From Microbotryomycetes sp. JL201 (lineage: Eukaryota > Basidiomycota > Microbotryomycetes), in NCBI GenBank assembly GCA_033819885.1, contig JAQYUZ010000011.1:186001-250000 (forward strand): 64,000 nt of DNA, in the 5' to 3' direction. Within the stretch, counting starts at the first letter, position 1, and the number at the start of each line of letters is the position of its first letter. Below the pieces are notes generated by a model. It ran no database searches. It was not told the origin of the DNA and was given only the letters and a program-made list of their open reading frames with translations. The translations under genes and the position numbers were made by a program. Shown here piece after piece: positions 45,311 to 57,047 of the stretch.

Positions 45311-46748
45311 ATGCGGTTCTACGCCAACAAGTGAGTGTAGTGCAGGCAGACAAAGGACAGCAGCGGCACATGCCAGCGGCGCGCCCGCTGCTGTCGTACA
45401 CGCGACCGCACAAAACCTCGCGCGCAACGCACAAGTCGCTGACACGCGCCCGCTCTCCCTCGCACATAGGTTTCCCGAGGTAGCTGCTCATCTGACTCTC
45501 AAGTCTGCGCTCGGACGTGCTGGCTGACACGCGAGCGCGCAAACAGGTGGACGAGCTCGTCATGGTCCAGGTCAAGCAGATCCAGGAAATGGGCGCTTAC
45601 GTCAAGCTCGTGCGTCCAGCGCACAAGCTCAAGCGCCAAACATGTCAAACTCATCATTTCCTTTCTCTCCTCCGTGCAGCTCGAGTACGACAACATCGAG
45701 GGCATGATCCTCTTGTCGGAACTGTCCCGACGGCGCATCCGCTCGATCCAAAAACTCATCCGCGTCGGCCGCAACGAGGTCGTTGTCGTCATGCGTGTCG
45801 ACAAGGACAAGGGTGAGCCTGCGTTCCTCGTCTCATCGGACGACGATTGACGATACGACACCGCGCCCTTTCGATTGTTCTGCTAACCCTTCCTTTGTTC
45901 CTCTTCACCTAAAAAGGCTACATTGACTTGTCAAAGCGACGTGTATCTGCCGAAGAAGTCATCAAGTGCGAAGAACGGTACAACAAATCCAAGACAGTTC
46001 ACTCAATCATGCGGACAGTGGCGGAGAAGTCGGGTCACGACTTGGAAGAGCTCAACAATCTGGTCGCATGGCCTTTGTACCAAAAGTACGGTCACGCGTA
46101 TGAGGCTTTCAAGATGTCAATCGCGTGCGTCACGATCTCGCTCGCCGTCTCATGATTGTCGCGCTCGCGAGTACTGACTTGTGAACTATACGATCTGCCC
46201 TCAATGCAGCGAACCGGACACGGTCTTTGGAGACTTGACAATCCCTGCAGATGTTTATGAAGAGCTGAGAGCCAACATTGCCCGTCGATTGACACCGCAC
46301 CCGGTCAAAATTCGAGCAGATTTGGAATTGTCAAACTTTAGCTACGACGGCATCTTGACGATCCAGCAAGCTTTGGCTGCAGGCGAAAGCCTGTCGACGG
46401 AAGACATTGCCATCAAAATCAGGCTGGTTGCGCCCCCTTTGTACGTCATGATCTCAAACACGACAGACAAGCAAGGCGCGATCGACTTGTTTGAAAAAGC
46501 CATCGAGGTCATCGGGGACGTCATCAGGAAGGATGAAGGAGGCAGTTTGAACGTCAAAATGAAACCAAAGGCAGTGTCCGAAACGGACGACCTCGAGTTG
46601 GCCGCACTCATGGACAGGGTGGCGAGGGAAAACAAGGAAGTGTCGGGTACGTTTTCATTCTACTTTCACGTTGCTGAACGGAGAAAAGTTTGACCATTCA
46701 TTGACGAGCAACTCGACAGGCGACGAAGATTCGGAAGCAGAAAACTAG
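45311..46748 (+). CDS. SUI2: Translation initiation factor eIF2, alpha subunit
   Basis: Splicing yields [31 protein letters not shown], then [19 protein letters not shown]. The S1 domain occupies about residues 10-85, and Ser47 in [10 protein letters not shown] is the site phosphorylated by Gcn2-type kinases to reduce initiation (Ser51 in other species; the protein is a few residues shorter at its start). Helical domain FKMSI and the C-terminal alpha-beta domain ([40 protein letters not shown]) follow, and the end is acidic ([12 protein letters not shown] 46746-46748). At least five introns. Exon 2 (45470-45479) is only 10 nt. Confidence 0.94.
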
Positions 46749-46780
46749 ACGGGCCGCTCGACGGTCTCAAAATCTATACA

Positions 46781-46842
<62 letters not shown>

Positions 46843-47117
46843 GCAAGAAAATCAGATCAGAGGACCCGTTCAACGGCAGCAAGATATCTCTCTTCGTCCC
46901 TTCCTTTTTTTTCCTTGCAATGTCTGTTTGTAATACACTAGTTCGCAAACTGTGGCCTTTGGTGCTTTGACGCATTCGCAAGCAGCCTCGAGGCATGCGG
47001 ATGTGACGATAAAGAATGCAGGTCATGAATTACACACAACAAGATATGGAATGAGATGATGAATACCTGCTCGAACCGAGGAACACCATGAGAACGATAC
47101 TGTACGAGGAAACCACT
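46749..47117. other. Convergent intergenic region with TC microsatellite
   Basis: This is the space between the convergent eIF2-alpha and LisH-regulator genes, so it should hold both 3' UTRs. Apart from the TC repeat no structure is seen. Confidence 0.5.
46784..46839. repeat. (TC)28 dinucleotide microsatellite
   Basis: A perfect TC tract of 56 bases starts 36 bases past the eIF2-alpha stop codon. It lies in the 3' UTR of that gene, and as GA on the other strand near the end of the neighbouring LisH gene. Confidence 0.95.
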
Positions 47118-50100
47118 TTAAACTGTCAAATCGAACCCTGCACCATCCAATCCGAGGCCGTTCGCTTCGTCGCCTCCTCTCAGGTCGTCTTCATGACCGT
47201 CTGTCGCGCCAGTGTTCGAGTTGAGATTGTTGAACAACGCATCAAAGTCAAATGAGCCCGTGTCGGGCTGAGCAGAATTGAGTGCCATCGAACCCGAAAA
47301 CATGGCGTCAACTTGTTCCTGAGACATGAATCCAGTGTCCAAGTCGGCATAATCGCCCATCGTTGGAGCATTGTCCGAAATGGCGTCTGGGTGTCGTCCG
47401 AGGAACGCCGCTCGGTCAGTTGCAGAGAGCAAGACCAAGTCGCCTTCGGAGACCTCGGGCTCCCCAGCTTCGGTACCAGAGCCGACGCTCTCTATCATAA
47501 AGGTGGAACGTCGTGCGGCGGCGGCGGGCGCTGGCTGAACCGCGCTGCTCGCGATCGGATGTCCAGTTGGGGTTTTTAGATTAGAAGGCTCGTCATTTAG
47601 ATCGGGCGCTGTCATGCCATTGGCTAGCGCGGGCTCTTCCGAAGGGTTGGGCGCTAAACTTTGCATGTGGACAGAGTCGGATGCAGCACGTGCTCGGCCC
47701 GGGCCACGCTGACACATCAAAGAAAAAAGGCAACGCAGCAGTCAGACAAGTATAATCTAAAGAGCAACTCGGTAGCGCACCTTGTTCGCATCACGAGCTT
47801 CCGTGGTGGTGTCTCGTTTGCGTTTATTGGCAGGCAGAGCCGACGCTTGCGAAGCAGGGGACCCATTGGCTAATGTTACAGCAGCTTGCTTTGGCGTCGG
47901 CGGAAAAGAGCCAGTTGCGCGCGGCGTTGGCCCAGAAGCAGTACCTGCAGCCGGAGACTCGAGCTCGGACATGGTGACGGTACCAGGCGTGGCAGCACCT
48001 TGCGCTTGCGGTGTACCGTGTGCAGACTGCGACCGTTGCGGTGGTCCGCTATCTTGCGGCAGCTGCCTATTGGCGTTGATAGGTGTCGGGGTCGGCGGCA
48101 ACATCGATCCCTCCGCCGCTGGTTGTTGGGGCAACGTCTGATGCATCTGACTCGGGGTCATGGCCACCGAAGGTGGCCTTGACGTCGGTTGAGGCCCGGG
48201 CCCGGGCACGTAAATTGGAGATGATGCGGCTTGCATTTGCGACGGGTTTGATGCCATTCGTGCGTGCTGTTCGGCAGACATTGCCTGATTAGCCAATGGC
48301 GAGCGGTAGTCCATCGTCTGAGCAGGGCTAGCCATTGGCTGGTAAGGGGATGATCCGCTTTGCTCGCCAAAACCTGAAAATGAGAAAGTGATTACTGACG
48401 GGGCACATGGCTAGATGTCAAAACGGAGACCGGCGCACCGCCTTGATTCATGAACCGTTTTGTTGGCGAAGGCGGAACAATGTCGTAAGGTGAACCCAAA
48501 TTTGATGGCGTGACTGCTAGATGTTGAATCTGTGGCGGAGCCTGAGATGTGTGAATATGCAGTTGCGGTGGCCTCTGCGGCGACATGCCGTCCATGCTAT
48601 TACCGCCCGCCAACTGCTTTGCAGTCGCGATATGGGCACTGGCCACTTGCTGCGCATGCTGCATCTGCTGTTGTGCCTGATTTCGCATGCCTGCTTGCGT
48701 CTGAGCAGCCTGTTGATGCTGCCGTGCAAGCACTTCTTGTTGCGCTTGCCAAGCTCGTTGATGTCTGGCGCTGACGGGCGGCTCGGCCTGAATACTAGGA
48801 TGTTGCAAGGGCTGTGCTCCTTGCTGTGGAGGCAGCGGCCTGTGATTGATCTACTTCAGCGGATACTTTGTGTCGGTGAGAGCTCGCGACTTACGGCGGC
48901 GCTACTCTACTGGCTTGTCGACCAGGTTCTGGAAAAGAAAGACGGCTCGGTCAGAGAAAAGATTGCAGCAATAGATTGACAGCAAGCAGCAAGAGCTCAC
49001 GTTTGTTAGATGCTGCCCTGACTGCTTGTGCATGCTGAGCAGCAGCGACAGCTGCCTCCTGTGCCCGCAAAATCTGCTGTTGTGTCTGAGGTTGCGCAGG
49101 TGGCCGTGAAACGACAGAAGCAGGTAATGGGCCATTAGAAGGTTGCCTCATTGGCATACCTTGCCTAATGAACTGAGGCTCTTGCGCATACTGTGCATCG
49201 GGAGGCAGCGACCCGTTGCGATACTGTGGTTGTTGCGGAGGCAATTGCCGCGCGCCGGGGAAGCCACCGCGCTGCAGCCCGAGAAACCTGAGTCGGTCAT
49301 GTCTTTCATAGTGATCACCGCGAGACGAAACCCACCTGAGCTGTTGATCGAATCGCGGCGTCGGCCGTCTCGCGCGTCGCTTCGACAAAGCTCTGTTGAC
49401 CGCGAGGTCGGGACCTGAACATGTCCCAGAACAGAACCCACCATCTGGACAAGCGCAAGTGAATCAGCCTCGATCTGTCGTACAGAGCCTGCCGTTGACT
49501 GACTCGAACAAAAAGCCGTTTGCCGATTCGAGAGGCACGGACGGCGCCGGCAGCGTGCGCCCGTCAACGGCACTGCCTTCGTCGCGCCCTTTTCCCTGAG
49601 ACGACGCCGGATGAACCTGGCCAGGTCCGAGCGGTTTGACGGGTGTGTCGGGCACATCTCGTAGAAACGAGTGTGCCGCCCCATAGTACCCGCTTTTTGT
49701 CAGGTAGTCCAGCACGAATGCGCTAGTGAAGGTAGTCTTAGCTCTTGCGCTATCGCATGAGCTTCCGTTGACCAACTCACTGAAAAAGCTGTCGTCCGTC
49801 GTTACCAGACTCGATCGCAACATAACTTTGCTGAGGCTGATTAGCGTATTGCTGCTGCTGGTGGTGCTGCTGCTGAGGCGGCAGGGGTCTCTGTGGAGCG
49901 GGTGCTCTGCCAGTCTCGTGCAGCTCAAGAGTGCGGTAAGCAGGCGCTGGGATTTTAGGTTGCGGAGGGAGTGGCGGTTGCTGACGCTGCGGATGATGCT
50001 GCTGATGCGGATGCATGTGCGGATGCTGTTGTTGATGCTGCTGTTGATGTGGTTGTGGTTGTTGTTGTTGAAACTGTTGCTGTTGTGGCGTCGGCGCGAG

Positions 50101-50188
50101 GCCGCGCTGCATATGTTCTGGCATGGTCCCTTGCTGCTGGGCAGGAGCGTGCGGCGCCATGGACGACGGAGGCAAATGTCCTCGCTGC

Positions 50189-50220
<32 letters not shown>

Positions 50221-50712
50221 AACATACACGCGACCTTCTGCGTCCATCATCATGCCATCATCAACGTACTCGACCGAGCGCGATGCCATATGCGGCGAGG
50301 GTTGTACAGCGGCGGCCTGCGCGGCGGCGTGCTGCGGCGGCTGGCTCAGCGCGCCGCCGTTGACCGTGTAGCGCGCGCCAGCGTGTCCAGGGGATGGTTG
50401 TGGCGGCAGATGAGATTGTATGGATGCATGATGGTGCTGTGGTGTTGTTGTGACGATGTAAGGTGACGCCGACGCCGACCTTGGCGGGTTCGGTGGCACA
50501 AGGGCTGGTTCGATCACGCCCTCGTGAAAGTACGCGCTCGACGTCGTGTAGTGCCCACCGTGTAGCCCAACATACTCGTTTTGCACGTCTGGCCGCGCGT
50601 GCGACTGCATGTGGTACGCTGGCGTGCCCGCGTGCCCGTGCGATGCCGGTTGCGACGGCGGGCCTCCCGGGACGAGCACGGTGGCGCCTGCCCGGCCATT
50701 ACGAGGGTGCAT
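47118..50712 (-). CDS. FLO8: Flo8/Som1-type LisH transcriptional regulator with polyQ N-terminus
   Basis: The protein (about 1,070 residues) starts MHPRNGRAGATVLVPGGPPS. Its first 310 residues are rich in Gln, His and Pro. A 37-nt intron then joins LFQAKTTFTSAF to the LisH helix pair FVLDYLTKSGYYGAAHSFLR at about 49660-49735, and after a linker comes ANGFLFEWWVLFWDMFRSR (about 49405-49500). LisH followed by this Trp-rich LUFS-like segment is the signature of Flo8/Som1 and of plant LEUNIG, which act downstream of PKA on adhesion and filamentous growth. Downstream are more Gln-rich segments, a KRKRD basic cluster (47815) and an acidic C-terminus (DYADLDTGFMSQEQVDAMFS, then FDFDALFNNLNSN) that looks like an activation domain. 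Domain order is clear; some joins between 48400 and 49400 are not settled. Confidence 0.82.
49850..50221. repeat. CAG/CAT/CAA-rich low-complexity region (polyQ/polyH)
   Basis: Three-base-periodic CTG/ATG/TTG tracts (+ strand) code for Gln/His/Pro runs in the N-terminal exon of the LisH regulator, including an almost pure 12-Gln run at about 50184-50220. The mix of CAG, CAA and CAT codons suggests older, partly degenerated expansions. Confidence 0.85.
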
Positions 50713-51518
50713 GCGCCCTCTGTGCCTTCCGAAACCTCACTGTCCAGCGTCCGTGGCGCACGCGAGGCGTACAAGCGACGGCCAGAAGCGTTTGGGCTGG
50801 CAAAGACGAGGAGGGGGGCCCGTGCGCACGCGCGCGCGCTAAGACATGGGATCGCCATGTTTGTCGAAATTCACTTGAGCTACTGTCACCAAAGCTCAAC
50901 GAGTGAGCGTATTCCATAGCAAAAACAAATGCAAAACAGAAAAGGCCCTGCCCAGACGTCGTAATGGTTGCACCCTGCCCTCGCTTGCTCACGCGCAGAA
51001 CGATCGCGAGCATATTCGCGAGACGTCTGTTCATAAACAGGAATAGGAGCCGAATTCCCTTTTCTTAACTAATAGCCGAATTGTCTTTTCTTGACTCTCA
51101 GCGAAGTGTCTTTAACGCTGGCAGCCGTATTTCCAGCATCTAGGGTCGCGTCATTTTGGCAACCGTCCGATTCTCGTCGCTCGTGTCAAAAGAGAAGACA
51201 AAACAGACTGTATTGCGTCCAGCGAACAAACAAAAGGTACTAGACACGCACACATGAACGAGAACGACAGACGCGCGAAGAAACAAAACACACACCGAGG
51301 CACACTAAGGCTCGCTCTGCACAGGAAAAAGCGGTATCGTTGAATGACTGAATGATAAGTGTATTCGAAATTTTGGGGACGGAGATGCACGCTCTTGTAT
51401 TGACGAAAATGCGTTTCGACTGGATAAAAAGAGCTTGTTGGTGACGACAAGCCGACGAATGGGTGTGAGGCGTTTGAAGTAGATGGAGATGTGTATGCAC
51501 AAATATGTCGCAAGCCGC
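50713..51518. promoter_or_regulatory. Long intergenic region: promoter of LisH regulator and 3' end of RNA-binding protein gene
   Basis: No gene is supported in these 806 bases. A direct repeat of about 25 bases lies at 51048-51098. The long promoter fits a regulated transcription factor. Confidence 0.45.
51048..51098. repeat. Imperfect 25-bp direct repeat
   Basis: AGCCGAATTCCCTTTTCTTA at 51048 and AGCCGAATTGTCTTTTCTTG at 51074 are adjacent copies differing at few positions, both containing a TTTTCTT pyrimidine tract. They lie upstream of the LisH regulator start. Confidence 0.75.
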
Positions 51519-52068
51519 TCAAGCCTTGACGCCATTGTTCCAGCCAGCGCTCCATTGAGGTTCATCGGAACCCGCGGCCGACGCAAAGTATGTACGCGAA
51601 GGCGGCAGAGAAGCAGGTTCGTCAACTGGCATCGGAAGCATTGTGCTTGGATAGTAATCGGACGGAGCAGGAGACGAGTATCGCCCGGTGTGAGAGGGTG
51701 GGTAGGGCCCAGGGTGCGGCGCCGGATCTAGGAAGGGTCCGCGGTACAACGGCGGCGCGCGTGAGGACAGATGATGATGAGGCGGCATTGGAGGCGGCGG
51801 CATGCCAGACGAGAAAGACAACTCGCCGAACGAGTCTTCAAGGCCAGTCGTCTGGGCATGAGGCGTCGGACCGTCCGTGTATGCTGGTCCATCCAGAGCG
51901 TCTGGCGTGCTGCCGAAGCGGCCGACATGCTGACGAACTTCGTCAAAGTCGACGCGTCCATACACCGACGCCGGTGATTGCATGGCGTACGAGTCCGGTC
52001 TTACGTGAGTGTAGGGATTCGGACGCGGTACAAGCGGAGGAAGGCCTATCCCTGGCGGCTGCTGCTGC

Positions 52069-52156
<88 letters not shown>

Positions 52157-54807
52157 GCGACGCAAAATGATGAAACCCGTGGCCGTTCGGACCGGCAGAC
52201 GGCGGAGGCGACAGAGGCAATCCATTCGAGCCGTTCAAGCCAGCAAATGATGAGAATGAGGACGGAGACACTCTCGAATATGGCCCGACACTTGCTTTCC
52301 CTCCATCATCCGATGACGGGAATAGCGTTTGCGAAAACATGTCTTGAGCTGCCGGCGAGTTGCCAGCTGACGAAGACAGAGAACGGCCACTGACTAGCTC
52401 CCTGACGTCCGACTCTGACAGACCAGCCGCCGAAGCTACGGCGCCAAGGCCCGAACGACCGTCGAACCTGTTCGAGCTTGACGACTGTCCGTTTGGCCCG
52501 ACCGCTGTCGCAATCTGCTTGATCGTGACATTGTCCTGACCTTGAACCATCTTCCACACCGACTCGAAGGGAACGCCGAGCGCGGCCGCCAGCTTTCGCA
52601 CGTGCTCGACCTGCTTGTCACCTTGCGATCGGCCCCAGCTGAGGCGAATGCGCGACTTGCCATGGATCGGGAAGTCGTTCATCTTGGCGATCGCGAGCTC
52701 AGCATCCGAACGTCGCACGAACTGAACAAAGCCGCAGCCTTTGCCAGGCGGAATCTTGCAGTAAGTGATGTCTCCAAAGTGGTGGAAAAAGCTCTGCACA
52801 TCGCATTGTCAGCGATTTCGTCGATGAGCCATCGTTGCGCACGTACCCTGAGTGTCTCCTCGCTAATACATGCTGGCAAGCCACCAACAAAGACAGTCGT
52901 GTTGTTGGGATCGGTAGCGTGGTTCGAGCCAGAGCTGCCGTTACCGCCTGACGTTGCAGACCGATTGCTGAAAGCTGCCGAGTAGTGGCTCTGGCCAGAC
53001 AACGACCCGAAAGCGGACGAGTACACTCCAGAGGGAGTGTTGACGGGTGAGCTGCCGTCAAAAGAAGGCCGCAGAGACGAGAATGGCGAAGATACAGCCA
53101 AGTTGTCCAATCCGCGCGCCTTTGAGCGTTCCGCTGCTGTGCCGATATTGTTGTTTGGTCCGCTAGCTTCGCTGATGCGCAACGTACGCCCATGCAAAGA
53201 CAAACCACTGCCGGTGTTCTGCCCAAGAGCGAGCGCTCGGTGCATGTCGTTCTCGTCCGAGAAGCGCACGAAGCCATAGCCCCGAGACAGACCCGTCGAA
53301 GGGTCGCACATGACCTTCGCCGACTTGGTAGAAGCGAATATGGGCGTGAACAGTGACTGTGCGAAGCAGAGAGGGTTCACATCCGCGAGAAGAAGATTCG
53401 ATGAGCGATGTGCACTCACCACGAGGTCGCCTTCAGACACTTCTCGGCCAAGATCTCCTACAAATACGCTATACTCTCCGTCCCACCTCGGCTGTAATCC
53501 AGGCAGCCCAGTACCCCAGTTCAGCTTGAACGTCCTGCCCGAGCGCGGCATCATCGTCGGCGGCGAAGCATTGTATTTTGCGAGAACTTGAGCAGCATGC
53601 TCGGCCGAAGGAAAAGTCAAAAAGCAGTAACCAGAAGATGGACTGGACAACATGCAGCTGTGTCAGTCAAGACAGCCACTGGCCAAGCTTGAACCGCTGA
53701 CGCTCACCTTGAACCGCGAATAAGCTTGATATTGACGACGTTGTCCCAGCCCATCCAAGCGCAGCACTCTCGAATATACGCTTCGTCCATCCAAGCGTCG
53801 AGGTCACCAAGATGCAAGCTGGCACTCATGGGACGAGCGGCGCTCGACCCTGTTGTCTCAGTCGGCGAAGCTCTGGGTGAAGCAGATCCCGTCGAGTGAG
53901 TCTGTTCGTTCGTAGCAACGCGCTTGAAAGGGAAGCTTGAAGGTTCCTGACTGGTTGGCGATAACATCGGAGTCACCGCAGCGCTTGAAGACGTTTGAGA
54001 CGGTTGAAAGAACGGCGATGCTGCAGCAGACATCACAGTAGACGGCGATGTCGCCGATTCACGAGTGAACAATGCTGGACGAGCGCCTAGGGCAGAAGGC
54101 GTGGTGCTGAACCTGGACTGAGCACTCGTTTCGAGGCTACGTCGTTCGTGCTCTCTGAACATGGCCGCTCGCTCCTGCTGTTCCTGCTGTGCAGAAGCGA
54201 TCAACGACGCGGCGTCGCCTTCAGACTTCTCTCTGCCTCTCAAAGTCACGTCTGACAAAGGTGTGAAGCCGCTTTGAACGAGGAGACCATCCGAAGCGGC
54301 TCGAGCCGTCCGCGAGCTTGACGAGGCTGCCGACGAGCTTGTCGTGCCCCAGATATCTGTGCTACCTTCCGAAACAGTAGTCATTGGAGCCTGAGCCGCC
54401 GACTGAGGGGAAGTGGACTGATCCGAGGATGAGCCTGAACCGATCAAAGTTCCGGTCGTGGATGAGAGGACCGAAGTCGACACCCGTCGCTGACGCTCGA
54501 GCAGGGAAGCGGGGCTGTCCGAGAGGTGCAATGCTGCGCCGCTCGCGAACGAGTAGCCTCGGGCGACGGGCGGTGGCCTTCCTTTGTTGACAGTCTTTGG
54601 CTCGACGTCGTCCCAGGGCGTCGTTGGCGAGTACAAGGGTGTCGGCACGTCGGTCGACATACTAGCTGATGTACTCGACGGTGATGATGATTTGTCGCTG
54701 CCTCCGTTCGTGAGCGGTTGAGACCGGATGTTCGCTGTCGCGCTGGCGGGAAGTGGGACCGAGAACTCGAACGCAGACGCGACGCGCTGCTCGCCTTCAA
54801 CAGCCAT
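51519..54807 (-). CDS. RNA-binding protein with three RRMs and polyQ (Nam8/Ngr1/Csx1/TIA-1-like)
   Basis: About 1,000 residues. A Ser/Thr-rich N-terminal region (MAVEGEQRVASAFEFSVPLP) precedes RRM1, split over two exons (LHLGDLDAWMDEAYIRECCA then SGYCFLTFPSAEHAAQVL). RRM2 has YSVFVGDLGREVSEGDLV with SRGYGFVRFSDENDM, and RRM3 has TTVFVGGLPACISEETLR, then GCGFVQFVRRSDAELAIAKM and RIRLSWGRSQGDKQ. The three-RRM order and the RLSWGRS end of RRM3 are those of fungal Nam8/Ngr1/Csx1 proteins, which bind U-rich RNA in splicing or mRNA turnover. The C-terminal half is low complexity with a CAA-coded polyQ run, ending GWNNGVKA. Which member it is cannot be decided by eye. Introns fall near 53330-53420 and 52795-52855. 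Confidence 0.85.
52058..52157. repeat. TTG/CTG trinucleotide tract coding polyQ
   Basis: A run of about 30 consecutive triplets, almost all TTG (CAA on the coding strand), with one GAT interruption giving a His and a few CTG units at the start. It encodes 11 Gln, one His and about 22 Gln in the RNA-binding protein. Its purity suggests length polymorphism. Confidence 0.92.
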
Positions 54808-55554
54808 TAACGCGACCAGTTGAGCGTCTGGGAGGTAGTGTCACGTGCTACCAACGTTTGGGCGCGCGTGTGCGAGCGCTGTGCGAGAGTGCGTCTTTCG
54901 GCTCGGAACGCGTCTTGCGCTGACCTGGCACGCCGCTTGTAGTAGCGCAAGGCCTGCTGTCTCAGTCAACAAGCGATCCGATGTTCAGAGTAGCCGGCCG
55001 AACGATCAACGATGTACAGAGCTGCAGACGCAGACGCGAGCAACCGCGAGTCGGCTCCGAATGCGGACGCGATGGCTTATCCGAGGCGGTCCGAGTGACA
55101 CGCACGTGCACTGAATGGTCTAGAGCGGAAAGGTTCAGAGTGCGACTCGCGCTTGCTCCGACAAGGACGCGGATGTGAGAGGAACGACCTGAGTGCATGC
55201 GCTTTCCCGCACGCGTTTCGCTGCCACCATCCGACGCGTCTCCTGCATCGGTAGCATCGGAAGCCACGCACATGACGCAGACACATCTCCACATGATTTG
55301 TGAAAGCCTTGCTTGAACGATGCGCGTTGACGGTGGCAGCTCTCTGGGTAAATAATAGCAATGCAGATATCGCGTACCCTACAATTCATTTCGTTGCTCC
55401 TTTGTCCAGGTCGACATGTATTTGAACAAAGTCTGTTCGGGCCCGCGTCCTGGAACGCTGGGATTATGCCACGTGGCCCAGCGTTACAGCGACCATTCTT
55501 CGGAGTTGGCAACGAGGTGCATCGTCATGTGCTCGATCTGCAAGGGAAAGTGGG
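54808..55554. promoter_or_regulatory. Intergenic region upstream of the RNA-binding protein gene
   Basis: About 750 bases without a supported gene. A TCACGTG element lies at 54841-54847, only about 35 bases upstream of the RNA-binding protein start. Several short open frames on both strands show no codon or residue pattern that I can defend. Confidence 0.4.
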
Positions 55555-57047
55555 TCATCGTCTACGCACTTTTGGCCGGTGGGTGCTTCGCACCTCATTG
55601 TGCAATTCGGTGCAAAAGAGCGACAAGGGCAAATCAGACTCATCGACGCCAAAAGGCTGTCGCAAATGCAAGATCGGACGCGTCAAATCAACATGAGGCG
55701 TGATCTGATGATACAACAGTGACGTACCATCTCAATTTCGGATGCGATGCCCTAGGAGTCCAGCAGGTCAGCGCACTTTCTCGCTTCTGGATTCGGGCAT
55801 TCTCCATGATGCGTACCTCAATACCCATGAGGGTGAAGGCGCAGATAGATACGAACGGGACCATAGCATAGCCCATTGTGTCTACGAGCACGAGACTGAG
55901 AGCCGTACTAGCGTCAGTAGGAAATGAGACGCCTGTCGAGAGAGTAGCTGACGGTAAGGTCATCAGGAACACCGAAACGCATTGCTTGAGGTGGATTAGG
56001 TACGTCGTCGGTATTCCGATCGTTGCCAGGCGCTCAATGATCGTAAACTGGTCAACAAGGCTCGTGACGCTTTGCTGCAGAGCGTTGTATCCCGCAGGAC
56101 CGATCGATTCAAGCAGCCCAAGCTTTTTGCACGTGGCAAAATACAAAGACAGCTCATGAGCGATGAAGAGCGGCAAGGCCAGACTTGGCCTGGCCAGGTA
56201 TTGCTGCAGCTTGCCATCCGCGTCTCGTGGCAACAAGGGCGTGCGTTCTTCTGTTGTCGGCGTTGAGAATCTTCAACCACAAATATCAGAGCTTGCAACA
56301 TTTGAGACTTATCCACAGGCTAGCTTACAAGGCTGCCTCCGGGTCAATACTGTCGATCTCTTGTCTGATTGACAGTGGAGCACTTCGCAAAGGCTTTGGC
56401 CCGTCCGCTGTCGTGGGTGTGCGTACAGATTCGGTTGGCAGGTGCTTGTCAATAAACCCAACGGCTTGCGCCCTCTGTCGCAATTCGGGACTGAGCAGCG
56501 CCCGCAAGTCTTCATAGTCTGTGCCGTATTCACCGCGGACGTGGTGCTTGACAGCAGCGGGAAATGCCACCATCAGACGCAAAGCTTTGATTTTGGCTCC
56601 GTGATCAGCGGCCGATACTTTTAGATTGTTGGCAAAGTTGCTTGCTGGCCTGACTGGTCCCGCCGCGCCAACATTGATCCAAGTGGAACGAGACAACGAT
56701 CGCACGGTAGAGATCATGCTTCCAAATGCTTTTCGACCCTCGTCCCACCTCGCATAGGCTGCTCCATTTCGGAAAACGAGTAAGAGACCGACGACGACGC
56801 TGAGCAGAGGCGTGACGTTGTTAGTCAACCGCAAGTTCTTGCCAAGGGCCAGGTCGAGGGTGGCGACGACGACACTCCAGATGGTGATGATAACTACAGC
56901 TCGCCAGACGCGCGGGAAGGCAGACCCTTTCCATCTTTTTGCATCGCGCCACCAACCGACTTTACTGACACATATCCTGCTGGCTTGTTCCTTTTCGGCC
57001 TTGAGTAGGAGCTTGAGAGATGTGAAGGGTTCGACTGAATTATGCAT
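55555..57047 (-). CDS. Bestrophin-family anion channel (UPF0187)
   Basis: The N-terminus MHNSVEPFTSLKLLLKAEKE precedes a first membrane pair (AVVIITIWSVVVATLDLALG, then VTPLLSVVVGLLLVFRNGAA) and YARWDEGRKAFGSM, a family hallmark. After an intron (near 56255-56333) come PSLALPLFIAHELSLYFATC, LIHLKQCVSVFLMTLPSAT, TMGYAMVPFVSICAFTLMGI, a 24-nt exon coding GIASEIEM, and PFGVDESDLPLSLFCTELHN ending VRRR at 55555. The EIEMPFGxDxxDLPL block is the fungal/bacterial bestrophin-like signature. By family these form pentameric anion channels in the plasma or organelle membrane; selectivity here is unknown. Introns were placed by phase and conserved text. Confidence 0.88.

Noticed and set aside
51590-52393. 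Long + strand frame with Val runs opposite the RNA-binding protein gene
   Set aside because: It is the antisense shadow of the polyQ tract; RRM motifs on the minus strand show which strand is coding.
54950-55370. Short Arg/Cys-rich frames upstream of the RNA-binding protein
   Set aside because: They overlap on both strands, lack domain-like pattern and fit GC-rich chance frames.
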